Below, in pieces: positions 7,272-15,591 of a stretch of DNA of 64,000 bases. How positions within the stretch are numbered: position 1 is the first letter of the stretch; every line of letters starts with the position of its first letter. This DNA is from Leptospira ilyithenensis (GTDB lineage Bacteria > Spirochaetota > Leptospiria > Leptospirales > Leptospiraceae). Both the position numbers and the translations under genes were made by a program. The DNA is taken from assembly GCF_004771005.1 (NCBI RefSeq), contig NZ_RQHV01000061.1, positions 62,001-126,000 on the forward strand, written 5' to 3'. Below the pieces are notes generated by a model. The model did not search any database. It was not told where the DNA came from and saw only the letters and a list, made by a program, of their open reading frames with translations.

Positions 7272-8873
7272 ATGAGAGAATTTTTCAAGACCAAAGATTG
7301 TTACATATTACTCTTTTTTTATACGATTTCCAATCTTTTACTCTTATTGAATTATGACGGTGTGTTTTGGGACGATTGGGTAACATACAATCAGAGTTTT
7401 GAAACATTAAAAATCATGTACGAGGAGATTCAGTTCGTATTGATAGGTTCTTTTGCGACCTTACTTACTAGAATCGGAAATCAAGTTTTTCCATTCCGGT
7501 TTTATATATTCGTATTCGGATTTCTAAATGGAGTTTTTCTTTATCAAATTCTAAAGAGTCTGAACCTATTCGATAGAAACTCCGTGTTTTTTCTTACAAT
7601 GTTGTTTTTGGTGGTTCCTCTGTTCGGTGGAAAGAATGCAATGACACCTTACGGATTGCCTGTTTTTTGCTATTATTTCGGGTTTTATATTCTAACTATT
7701 TATTTCGAAAACCCTCGTTTGTGGAAAAGAGCCCTCGCTCTGCTTTTATTCTATTGTTCCTTTTCGTTGAATTCCTTTCTAGTGTTCTATTTTTTCGCCG
7801 GTGCATATATTTATTATATGGTTTGGAAACAGAATGGGAAGAAATTTTTCAAATCAAGTTATCTTACTATTTTAAAATATCCTGATTTTTTAATATTGCC
7901 GATAGCTTATTTTCTGGTTAAAACCATTTTCTTTGTTCCTTACGGAGACTATGTGGGATACAACGAAGTAAAGACTGAAGGAGTTTTAAACTCTTTCCCA
8001 CTTTTGGTTGCGTCTTTTGATTTTTCGTATCTTTATCTATTCGAATCTTCCTGGCAAATTTCTAAAATTTTTTGGCCGATCATTTTGGTTGTTGCGGGAC
8101 TCTTGTCTTTGCATCAACGGAAATTTAAAAATTATTCCTATTGGACAATTGCATATTTTCTTTTCGGTGCTTTTGCTTTTGCGCTGGCGGCATTCCCATA
8201 TACGGTTGTCGGAAAGTTACCGATGTCTACAAATTTCAACTCCAGACATCAGGCGCTCCTACCTTTGGGAGCTGCTTTTATGACATATATGTCCGTCATA
8301 GGCATTTCCCAATTGGTAGGTGTTCGAAAGAAAATCACGCTTGCGACCCTTTGGTTTATCATATTGTTATTCGTAGGTAATAATATTCATCTTTCCTACC
8401 GTTTTCATAAAGATAATTTCTATCAGGTATCTTTGCAGGAAAATATGAAAGATAACAAGCTGATCAGAGAAAAGACCACCTTTCTTGCAGTGAATCAACT
8501 TGGTTCCAATTTGGTTTACGATCGGCCGATTGATTATTACGAGTGGAGCGGTCATTTGAAGAAAATATTCAACGATGAAACCAGACTTATGGTAAGCGTT
8601 GAATTTCTGGATAGATTGGATTTCACTTTAAAAGTGCAAAAATACAAACAAAACAATTTTTCGAATTGGACCCAGTCCGAACCCTATCTGGTTACCATAT
8701 CCCCAAAACAGAGTTTGAATAAACGCGAGTTCTTATATTTATTTTATCTGCATCTTTTTGATAAAGCTTTGTTTCGGGAGAAATGTAAGCCGTTAACCGA
8801 GATAAGTGTGCAAAAGTATGTCGGCAAAGATTGGTTTAAGATTGCAAGGGGGTTGAAAAATGAAAATATCTGA
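7272..8873 (+). CDS. Polytopic membrane protein, GT-C-like (function unknown)
   Basis: This 533-aa protein has about ten to eleven hydrophobic segments through residue 385 or so, then a soluble C-terminal region of about 140 residues. The first extracytoplasmic loop carries VFWDDWVTYNQ, an acidic pair placed as in GT-C glycosyltransferases, which use lipid-phosphate sugars as donors. I do not recognise the family more closely. It overlaps the WbuC-like gene by 14 bases. A periplasmic glycosyltransferase adding a side sugar is the most natural role, but this is inference; an O-antigen polymerase or ligase cannot be excluded. Confidence 0.6.
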   Translation: MREFFKTKDCYILLFFYTISNLLLLLNYDGVFWDDWVTYNQSFETLKIMYEEIQFVLIGSFATLLTRIGNQVFPFRFYIFVFGFLNGVFLYQILKSLNLFDRNSVFFLTMLFLVVPLFGGKNAMTPYGLPVFCYYFGFYILTIYFENPRLWKRALALLLFYCSFSLNSFLVFYFFAGAYIYYMVWKQNGKKFFKSSYLTILKYPDFLILPIAYFLVKTIFFVPYGDYVGYNEVKTEGVLNSFPLLVASFDFSYLYLFESSWQISKIFWPIILVVAGLLSLHQRKFKNYSYWTIAYFLFGAFAFALAAFPYTVVGKLPMSTNFNSRHQALLPLGAAFMTYMSVIGISQLVGVRKKITLATLWFIILLFVGNNIHLSYRFHKDNFYQVSLQENMKDNKLIREKTTFLAVNQLGSNLVYDRPIDYYEWSGHLKKIFNDETRLMVSVEFLDRLDFTLKVQKYKQNNFSNWTQSEPYLVTISPKQSLNKREFLYLFYLHLFDKALFREKCKPLTEISVQKYVGKDWFKIARGLKNENI

Positions 8874-9423
8874 AAATATAAAAAATTTCAACAAAGTATC
8901 GGAAGAAATACAATATCCCGTTTTGCCGGAAGTCGTATCGGTCAGTAGTAATGAAATCAAACAATTGATTGAAGAATCAAAGCACACTGATAGAAAAAGA
9001 ATGAGACTGTGCACTCATACCGATCCTTCCCACGGTCTGCATGAGATGTTGATTGTGCACGAGAAAGATACTTATGTGCGTCCTCATAAACATTTGGGAC
9101 GCACAGAGTCCTTTCATATCATACAAGGACGTACGGATGTTGTGGTCTATGAGGATGACGGAAATATTCGTGAGGTCGTTCAGATGGGCGAATATAATTC
9201 CGGATACAATTTTTATTATCGTTTGAATCAAAGTTTGTTTCATACGATGCTCATCTATTCCGATCATCTTGTTTTCCAGGAAACAACATCGGGACCGTTT
9301 GATCCGGCTCTGACATTATTCGCTCCTTGGTCTCCTGCACCAAGTGAGACCGAAGCTTCCGGGATTTTTTTGAAAAACTTAATTAAGGATATAGCAAATA
9401 TTACTGCTAGTTCGAAACTGTAA
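8860..9423 (+). CDS. wbuC: WbuC-family cupin metalloprotein
   Basis: This single-domain cupin (187 aa) has the metal-site region RPHKHLGRTESFHIIQG in the middle, a second cupin strand with FHTMLIY, and the terminal FAPWSPAPSE stretch, all typical of WbuC proteins. WbuC genes occur in many O-antigen clusters; their reaction is not established to my knowledge. It overlaps the preceding membrane protein gene by 14 bases and is 11 bases from the next gene. Confidence 0.85.
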   Translation: MKISENIKNFNKVSEEIQYPVLPEVVSVSSNEIKQLIEESKHTDRKRMRLCTHTDPSHGLHEMLIVHEKDTYVRPHKHLGRTESFHIIQGRTDVVVYEDDGNIREVVQMGEYNSGYNFYYRLNQSLFHTMLIYSDHLVFQETTSGPFDPALTLFAPWSPAPSETEASGIFLKNLIKDIANITASSKL

Positions 9424-9433
9424 AATAGAGGTT

Positions 9434-10684
9434 ATGATGAGTGATTTAGTATATAAGAGAAAAATTTGTCGATTGTGCAATAGCCCGGATCTTGTTTTGG
9501 CTTTACCTTTGAAAGCGTCCGCTTTGGCCGATGAGTTTTTGCCTAAGGAGATGCTTCATAAAGAGCAACCTACCTATCCGTTGGATTTATTTTTATGCAA
9601 AAAATGCGGATTCTCCCAGTTAGTTGATATTGTCATACCAAAGGCGATTTATATCGATTATATGTATGAAACGGTCAGTTCTCTCGGTTTGGTCGAACAC
9701 TTCAAAAGATATGCGAAAGAAATAGTTACCGAGCTTTCACTCGGCAAGGATGATCTTGTAGTGGATATAGGAAGTAACGACGGTTCGTTGCTTCGTGCTT
9801 TCAAAAGCAACGGAACAAAGGTATTGGGAGTGGATCCTGCGCGGGAGATTGCAAAAAAAGCAACCGAGTCTGGAATCGAAACATTGCCGGATTTTTTTAC
9901 CCTGGAACTCGCGCAAAAAATCACTCAATCCCACGGCAAAGCAAACGTTATTACTGCAAACAATATATATGCGAATGTTGACGAGCTGGAGCCGCTAACA
10001 CTCGCAATACGTGAGTTACTTGCGGACGACGGTGTTTTTGTCTTTGAAAGCTTTTATACCCTGGAATGGATTAAAAATATGGTATTTGATTTCATGTATC
10101 ATGAACATTTGTCTTATTTTAGTGTTAAGCCGGTTCAGGAATTTTTTGATCGTCTGGGCATGGAACTAGTCGATGTATGGCCTATCCCTACCAAAGGCGG
10201 ATCGATCAGATGTTTCATTCAAAAGAAAAACGGAAAACGTAAAATCAAACCTTCCGTCGAAAAATATATCGCAGATGAAAAAGCTTTCAAACTGCATGAT
10301 TTGGAAACTTACAAAAAGTTTGAAAATGAAATCAACATTCGCAAACAAGCGGTTCTTGATTATATCAATCCACTACTCGCTTCTGGAAAGACTATTGCCG
10401 GTTTCGGAGCTTCGGCGACTACTACCACACTGATGTATCACTTCGAGTTGGAAGGAAAGATTACATTTATTGCAGATGATTATAAGGTGAAACAAAATAC
10501 TTTCAGTCCGGGTCATCATATTCCCGTTTTACCTCCGGAAGCAATCTATGAAAAGAATCCTGATTACATCTTTATTTTTGCATGGCGTTATACGGACCCG
10601 ATTGTTGCCAAACACCAAAAATTTTTGGACCAAGGCGGCAAATTCATAGTTCCGTTGCCTAATCTGAAGATCATCGAGAAATAA
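9434..10684 (+). CDS. Three-domain sugar C-methyltransferase (EvaC/TylC3-like)
   Basis: This 416-aa protein has the three parts of the sugar C-methyltransferases: an N-terminal zinc site (CRLC near residue 13 and CKKC near 55), a SAM-binding Rossmann domain (VVDIGSNDGSLLRAF) and a C-terminal domain beginning with IAGFGASATTTTLMY. Relatives methylate C3 of NDP-4-keto-6-deoxysugars to make branched sugars. A 2,3-dehydratase cassette for such a sugar lies at 58694-62593, and RfbB could supply the 4-keto precursor. The exact sugar is not determined. An in-frame ATG at 9437 is an alternative start. Confidence 0.85.
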   Translation: MMSDLVYKRKICRLCNSPDLVLALPLKASALADEFLPKEMLHKEQPTYPLDLFLCKKCGFSQLVDIVIPKAIYIDYMYETVSSLGLVEHFKRYAKEIVTELSLGKDDLVVDIGSNDGSLLRAFKSNGTKVLGVDPAREIAKKATESGIETLPDFFTLELAQKITQSHGKANVITANNIYANVDELEPLTLAIRELLADDGVFVFESFYTLEWIKNMVFDFMYHEHLSYFSVKPVQEFFDRLGMELVDVWPIPTKGGSIRCFIQKKNGKRKIKPSVEKYIADEKAFKLHDLETYKKFENEINIRKQAVLDYINPLLASGKTIAGFGASATTTTLMYHFELEGKITFIADDYKVKQNTFSPGHHIPVLPPEAIYEKNPDYIFIFAWRYTDPIVAKHQKFLDQGGKFIVPLPNLKIIEK

Positions 10685-10692
10685 GATTTCGA

Positions 10693-11439
10693 ATGAAGAA
10701 AGCCGAACAAATCCGTCATGTCAATCTGGTTGGTGGCACCAAGGGATTGGGAAACGTATTTCATGCAATTTGTGAAAAAGAAAATTGGCTTTCTTCTTTG
10801 GTCGCGAGAAATTCGTCAGCGAATGCAAAGGATGTGTTTCAATGCGATGTCACCGACAAGGATGACATTGCAAATTGTCTGAAACAAATTTCCGAAACAA
10901 ACGGTCCATTGGATTCGATTGTTTTCTTTCAAAGATACCGTGGAGAAGGGGATTCCTGGAAAGGTCATTTTGAAGTTTCAGTCAATGCGATCGACGATTA
11001 CATTAAAGAGTCGATCAAATATATGGATACTGATCCTAAAAAGGACAAGTCCATCGTCATCGTTTCTTCCATTTCTTCCTTATATGTTACGGAAGAACAA
11101 GACGTAGCATACCATGCTTCCCGTGCAGCGCAGGTTAGTTTGATGAAATACCACGCTTATAAATTGGGGGGTATGGGGATTCGGGTGAATGCGGTATCTT
11201 TCGGAAACATTCTTAAGGAAACGAATATAGATTATTTCAATGAAAACCGAAAGCTCAAAACTGCTTTTGAAAATTGCACTCCCTTGAGACGAATGGGAAC
11301 TTCGGAAGAAATTGCAAATGCGATCAAGTTTCTCGTCTCGAAGGATTCTTCCTGGATTACAGGGCAAAATTTGGTTGTAGACGGCGGTTCCTCATTAGGT
11401 TGGATCGAGTCCCATTATCGGACCGAATACGATAAATAA
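10693..11439 (+). CDS. SDR family oxidoreductase with substituted catalytic lysine
   Basis: This classical-length SDR (248 aa) has a variant glycine motif GGTKGLG (14-20), IVIVSSISS (121-129) for the catalytic serine, and YHASR at 140-144 where YxxxK is expected; the lysine is replaced by arginine. A C-terminal WITGQNLVVDGGSSLGW closes the fold. NAD(P) binding seems intact, but catalysis may be altered. It lies directly after the C-methyltransferase gene, so reduction of a keto sugar is a reasonable guess. Substrate unknown. Confidence 0.8.
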   Translation: MKKAEQIRHVNLVGGTKGLGNVFHAICEKENWLSSLVARNSSANAKDVFQCDVTDKDDIANCLKQISETNGPLDSIVFFQRYRGEGDSWKGHFEVSVNAIDDYIKESIKYMDTDPKKDKSIVIVSSISSLYVTEEQDVAYHASRAAQVSLMKYHAYKLGGMGIRVNAVSFGNILKETNIDYFNENRKLKTAFENCTPLRRMGTSEEIANAIKFLVSKDSSWITGQNLVVDGGSSLGWIESHYRTEYDK

Positions 11440-11547
11440 GGCTATTCAAATTGGAAAGGGTTTAAAAGGAATAGACTTAATTACCAAATGCCGAATTTTC
11501 ACCTCATATCACCGAAATATATTTCCTATATTAAATTACAAACTGCG

Positions 11548-11562
11548 TTGTAATGATTACAA
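11548..11562. promoter_or_regulatory. Short palindrome in the gap before the methyltransferase gene (candidate operator)
   Basis: TTGTAA-TGA-TTACAA is a perfect 6-bp inverted repeat with a 3-base spacer, 25 bases before ATG 11587. The 147-base gap 11440-11586 is the largest between genes inside the main cluster up to this point, and is AT-rich. It may contain an internal promoter, but I found no convincing -35/-10 pair. The spacer length matches the palindromes at 4281-4332, but the core differs. Confidence 0.25.
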
Positions 11563-11586
11563 AACAAGACTGGGTTAGGGTTCACA

Positions 11587-12750
11587 ATGTCCGATATTAA
11601 ATATAACAACGATTTTTTGGAACATTATACAAAAAATAAAATATCTCCCGTAAGACAGAATATAGTAAGTCTGGAAAATCATTTCTTGGTAAGAAAGGCG
11701 TTGTATCGTACTCTTGGTCTTTTGCCAGCAAATTTTAACGGCAAGAGAATTTTGGAAGTCGGTCCTGGCAGCGGGTACAACTCTTTGTATTTTGCAAGTC
11801 TCGAACCTTCCCAATTGGTTTTACTTGAGCCGAATCCGGTCGGAGTCACTCATATCAACAACCTTTTCGAAACTTATAAGATGCATTCCGAAAAAGTAGT
11901 CATTGAAAATCTGGTATTGGAAGAATATTCGTCGGCTGAGCCGTATGATATCGTGATCTGCGAAGGTCTTTTGCCAGGTATGAGAGACAAACAGGCGTTC
12001 CTTGATAAACTTGGTTCCCTTTTGAAACCGGACGGAGTATTGATTGTTACGACCTCCGATGAAGTCTCGATGTTTTTTGAAATCATCAGATATTTTATTG
12101 CTCAGAAACTAACGGAACATGTTTCCACTTTTGAGGAAAAAATAGAGATATTGGTCAATTCATTCGGAAGTCATTTGGATACTCTGAAGGGTTTTGGCAG
12201 ATTGAAAGAAGATTGGTGTGCTGATAGTCTTTTGGGCAACGCGGTTTATAATTACGATATTTCCATGAAAGATTGTATGAACTATCTGGGAAATAAATTC
12301 TATTTTTACAATTCTTCTCCTTCCGTTTTGACCGATTATATTTGGTTCAAACAACAGGAATTGGATCCGATCAAGTACAATGAAAAATTCAGTGAACAAT
12401 TTGAACTGATTCATCATAACTTCTTTCACTACCAGGCGATTCTTCCTGAGAGAGATCCTGAAAAAAACAGACAATTGGAAATTCATTGTGCAGGACTGCT
12501 TGAAGCAATGAGAAAACATTTTCATGAAGGTCAGCCTGACACAAATGTTCTTAATGAATTGAAAAACATACATGAAAACTTACTCAACCTAAGTCCCGTG
12601 ATCGATGATTCTCTTAAAGAGTTGATTCAGATTTTGGAAGGGAAAAAATATTCTCCCGAGCTTATTAGCAAATCTTTCCCCGCATTCGCGTCTTCTTTCG
12701 GTAAGGGACAGCAGTATGTAAGCTTCGTGAAAAACAGGGAAACGATATGA
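11587..12750 (+). CDS. Class I SAM-dependent methyltransferase-like protein
   Basis: This 387-aa protein has the SAM motif ILEVGPGSGYNSLYFAS near residue 55, an acidic residue after LVLLEPNP, and DIVICEGLLPGM as the post-motif strand. The C-terminal 200 residues are helical and charged with no recognised domain, so it is longer than a plain methyltransferase. It is coupled to the downstream glycosyltransferase by an ATGA overlap at 12747-12750. It probably methylates a sugar hydroxyl or amine; the target is unknown. Confidence 0.75.
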   Translation: MSDIKYNNDFLEHYTKNKISPVRQNIVSLENHFLVRKALYRTLGLLPANFNGKRILEVGPGSGYNSLYFASLEPSQLVLLEPNPVGVTHINNLFETYKMHSEKVVIENLVLEEYSSAEPYDIVICEGLLPGMRDKQAFLDKLGSLLKPDGVLIVTTSDEVSMFFEIIRYFIAQKLTEHVSTFEEKIEILVNSFGSHLDTLKGFGRLKEDWCADSLLGNAVYNYDISMKDCMNYLGNKFYFYNSSPSVLTDYIWFKQQELDPIKYNEKFSEQFELIHHNFFHYQAILPERDPEKNRQLEIHCAGLLEAMRKHFHEGQPDTNVLNELKNIHENLLNLSPVIDDSLKELIQILEGKKYSPELISKSFPAFASSFGKGQQYVSFVKNRETI

Positions 12751-13481
12751 TAACGATAGGTGTACCTGCTTTTAATGAGGAAGCTGACTTAAATAGTACG
12801 ATAGAAAGGATCTTTCAGGCGATCAAGTTAACCAAAAGCAAAGAATACGAGATTATTATTGTTAACGACGGTAGTACCGATCGAACTGCCGAAGTTATAA
12901 GACAAATTGAAAAAAAATACAAAGCCGTTCGTTCGATCCATCATGAAACGAACAAAGGTTTGGGTGTTTTTGTAAAAACGATTATTAAGGAAGCAAAATA
13001 CGACAAATTCTGCCTGGTTGCGGGAGATGGCAACGTAACTCTAGATACATTAAAACATTATATTTTGAATGCTTATAAAGCCGAACTGGTATTTGTTTTT
13101 ATTATGAACACAGAAGACCGATTGGCATCTCGCAGTGTGCTCTCCTTGTTCTATACTTTCGTTTACACCATATGTTTTAATATTCATGTTAAGTATATCA
13201 ACGGTGCGGTTGTTTTTCCTACCAAATTGATGCGTGAATTGGAAATTAAGGGCAATCGATATAGTTTTGCTGCGGAAGTTGCCGTAAAGCTTCTGTTAAA
13301 GGGTTGTTCGTTTTATGAGATGACCGGTTATATAAAACCGAACGTTCATAAGAGTAGCGCCATGAAATGGCGGAACTTGATAGATGTTATTTTTGCGTTC
13401 TTTTATTTGCTATATGAGGTAAAAATAAAGTTCAAAAGCCTTTATTCCAAAAAGCCTTCACGGGTTTTTGATGAAGCCTGA
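12747..13481 (+). CDS. GT2 family glycosyltransferase, DPM1-like
   Basis: This GT-A enzyme (244 aa) has ITIGVPAFNEEADL at the N-terminus and IIIVNDGSTDRTAEV. The usual metal-binding DxD region reads VAGDGNVTLDTL instead of DADxQ, a possible divergence in donor binding. One hydrophobic segment near the C-terminus (VIFAFFYLLY) may associate it with the membrane. The ATG overlaps the preceding stop. It is followed by two small membrane proteins that could act with it, for example in presenting a polyprenyl-linked sugar. Confidence 0.82.
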   Translation: MITIGVPAFNEEADLNSTIERIFQAIKLTKSKEYEIIIVNDGSTDRTAEVIRQIEKKYKAVRSIHHETNKGLGVFVKTIIKEAKYDKFCLVAGDGNVTLDTLKHYILNAYKAELVFVFIMNTEDRLASRSVLSLFYTFVYTICFNIHVKYINGAVVFPTKLMRELEIKGNRYSFAAEVAVKLLLKGCSFYEMTGYIKPNVHKSSAMKWRNLIDVIFAFFYLLYEVKIKFKSLYSKKPSRVFDEA

Positions 13482-13503
13482 GTTTTGATTTTATTTTTTA
13501 GTT

Positions 13504-14004
13504 ATGCTGATATTTTTACTTACCGTTTCTTTATTTCTTTTTTCTTTTTTTCTAAACGCAGTTGTTTGGAGAATTCGTCGCCCGATTCAGGATACCCGTG
13601 CGATTTTTTTCCTATTTACAGGTGTTCTCGTCGGATTCGTCGTTTTGAATCTCTGCCTTGCTTTGATAAATTTGACGATTTGGAATTGGTTTCATTTTGT
13701 TCTGTTTTACTTGGGAATTACATTTGCCTATATGACGACATACAATGTAATCCCACAAGGTAGTCCTACTTTTACGATCCTAATGACTGTCAAAAAATCA
13801 AAACAAGCAGGCGTTAGTACCAAAGACTTTGAAGGTCTCGTGACAAATGAAATGTTTATTTCCTCCCGCATTCGCGAACTATTATTTGAAAATCAAATCG
13901 AAGAAAGAGGAAATCGTTATTATATTACGGAACCTGGCCTTAAATTTTTAAGAATATTTCTATTTATTAGAAAAATATTAAAGAAAGAAACAATAGGAGG
14001 GTAG
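13504..14004 (+). CDS. Small membrane protein with C-terminal soluble domain, twin A (unknown)
   Basis: This 166-aa protein has three predicted hydrophobic segments (about 2-22, 34-57, 64-80), followed by a soluble part with SKQAGVSTKDFEGLVTNE and a short segment that resembles a winged-helix wing (EERGNRYYITEPGLKFL). It has the same size and domain order as the next gene product, and both C-terminal parts read like '...L..l..dgqi....nrYYi...gl.....'. I do not recognise the family. The stop and next ATG are separated by one base. Confidence 0.7.
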   Translation: MLIFLLTVSLFLFSFFLNAVVWRIRRPIQDTRAIFFLFTGVLVGFVVLNLCLALINLTIWNWFHFVLFYLGITFAYMTTYNVIPQGSPTFTILMTVKKSKQAGVSTKDFEGLVTNEMFISSRIRELLFENQIEERGNRYYITEPGLKFLRIFLFIRKILKKETIGG

Positions 14005-14005
14005 C

Positions 14006-14530
14006 ATGGATCAAAGTTTTTATTTTCTGTTTTTTCCATGCATTTCCATTTTGATTTTCGTCATTTTCCATATTGCCATTTTCCGTTCCGTAGAGAACAT
14101 TTCGGTTTTGAAAAGTATTTTGGCAGCTTATGCGATCGGACTTTTTTCATTCCTTTTGATCGCCGCTTTCGTATTCTCTAACGGATTTTTATACTCGTAC
14201 GCGGCACTGGAATATCTGTTATGCAATTATTTCTTTTACTCCGTTATGTGTTTTTGCTATTTTTGCCTGATCAATCTGACCGATACTTCACTTCGTTTGC
14301 GTATGTTATACGAATTGAAAGAGAAACAGTCGGAAGGACTTTCAAAGGAAGATATGCTGAAGTTCTATAACGCTAACGACATCATAAAGATTCGTTTGGA
14401 AAAATTGAACGGTGACGGACAGATCCTGAAAACGAATGACAGATATTATCACGGCAAAAGCAGATTGATTCTGGTAGCGTATTTTTTCGAGTTTTTAAGA
14501 ATTATTTTAATACCGAAAAGTCAGAGATAA
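14006..14530 (+). CDS. Small membrane protein with C-terminal soluble domain, twin B (unknown)
   Basis: This 174-aa protein has three to four hydrophobic segments in the first 95 residues, then a cytoplasmic-looking region containing ELKEKQSEGLSKEDML, IKIRLEKLNGDGQILKT and NDRYYHGKSRLI. The architecture parallels the preceding gene product, suggesting an ancient duplication or a heteromeric complex. Position after a DPM1-like glycosyltransferase and before an epimerase suggests a role in lipid-linked sugar handling, but no function can be assigned. An AGGAGGG ribosome site at about 13996 precedes the ATG. Confidence 0.7.
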   Translation: MDQSFYFLFFPCISILIFVIFHIAIFRSVENISVLKSILAAYAIGLFSFLLIAAFVFSNGFLYSYAALEYLLCNYFFYSVMCFCYFCLINLTDTSLRLRMLYELKEKQSEGLSKEDMLKFYNANDIIKIRLEKLNGDGQILKTNDRYYHGKSRLILVAYFFEFLRIILIPKSQR

Positions 14531-14569
14531 CTCTGGGCAAAACTGATTATAAAGAAGGAAAAGACATTA

Positions 14570-15550
14570 ATGAAAACAATTGTAACAGGCGGAGCAGGTT
14601 TTATCGGAAGTCACTTATGTGACCAATTGGTCCGCGAAGGTCATGAAATAACCGTAATTGATAATTGCAGCACGGGAAGAGTAGAGAATCTACAGCATTT
14701 AAAAGATAAAATCAAATTCGTTCAAGCCGATATTGGCACTCAGGGAGCTTGGCAGGATGAGTTCAAAGGAAAAGATTGGGTTTTTCATATTGCCGCTCTT
14801 GCCGACATTGTTCCTTCCATTCAGCAACCCAAACAGTATTTTGAAGCGAATGTGCAAGGCACATTTCACGTATTAAGTGCAGCACATGGAGCGGGCGTTA
14901 AACGATTGGTGTATTCCGCTTCTTCTTCCTGTTACGGAATTCCGGATGTATATCCCACGGAGGAAACGGCGGAAATAAAGCCTCAATACCCGTACGCCTT
15001 AACAAAAAGGATGGGCGAGGAGCTCGTGCTTCATTGGGGATTGATTTACAAACTTCCCGTAATATCACTTCGTTTTTTTAACGTATATGGTCCGAGATCC
15101 CGTACTTCCGGTACTTATGGTGCGGTACTCGGAGTATTTTTGGCGCAAAAATTGGCAGGAAAACCTTATACGGTAGTAGGTGACGGAGAGCAGACCCGCG
15201 ATTTTACTTTTGTAACCGATATCGCCGATGCGATCGTTACCGCAGCAAAAAGCGATAAGTCCGGTCAGGTTTATAATGTGGGAAGCGGTAAAACCGTTTC
15301 AGTAAACAAACTGGTTGAACTGTTAGGCGGTGGAAAAGTTTTCATACCGAAACGTCCGGGAGAACCGGATACTACTTTTGCGGATATTTCCAAAATCCAA
15401 AAGGAATTATCATGGCTGCCTAAGGTTGATATCGAGACAGGTGTAAACGAGGTTCTGAAAAACATAGAGTATTGGAGAAATGCTCCCGTTTGGACACCTG
15501 ACAGTATCAATGAAGCAACCAAAGACTGGTTTAAATTTTTAGGAAAGTAG
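14570..15550 (+). CDS. NAD-dependent epimerase/dehydratase (UDP-glucose 4-epimerase-like)
   Basis: This extended SDR (326 aa) has VTGGAGFIGSHL at the N-terminus, FHIAALADIVPSI, SASSSCYG and the active-site YALTK. The overall pattern is closest to the UDP-sugar 4-epimerase/WbpP type used in polysaccharide loci. An AAGAAGGAAAAG ribosome site precedes ATG 14570. It lies in a block with a second epimerase and two aminotransferases, which together could make an amino or branched sugar. Substrate not known. Confidence 0.85.
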   Translation: MKTIVTGGAGFIGSHLCDQLVREGHEITVIDNCSTGRVENLQHLKDKIKFVQADIGTQGAWQDEFKGKDWVFHIAALADIVPSIQQPKQYFEANVQGTFHVLSAAHGAGVKRLVYSASSSCYGIPDVYPTEETAEIKPQYPYALTKRMGEELVLHWGLIYKLPVISLRFFNVYGPRSRTSGTYGAVLGVFLAQKLAGKPYTVVGDGEQTRDFTFVTDIADAIVTAAKSDKSGQVYNVGSGKTVSVNKLVELLGGGKVFIPKRPGEPDTTFADISKIQKELSWLPKVDIETGVNEVLKNIEYWRNAPVWTPDSINEATKDWFKFLGK

Positions 15551-15591
15551 ATCTAAACTTGAATGATTGATTTATTATTAATGGAGAATAT

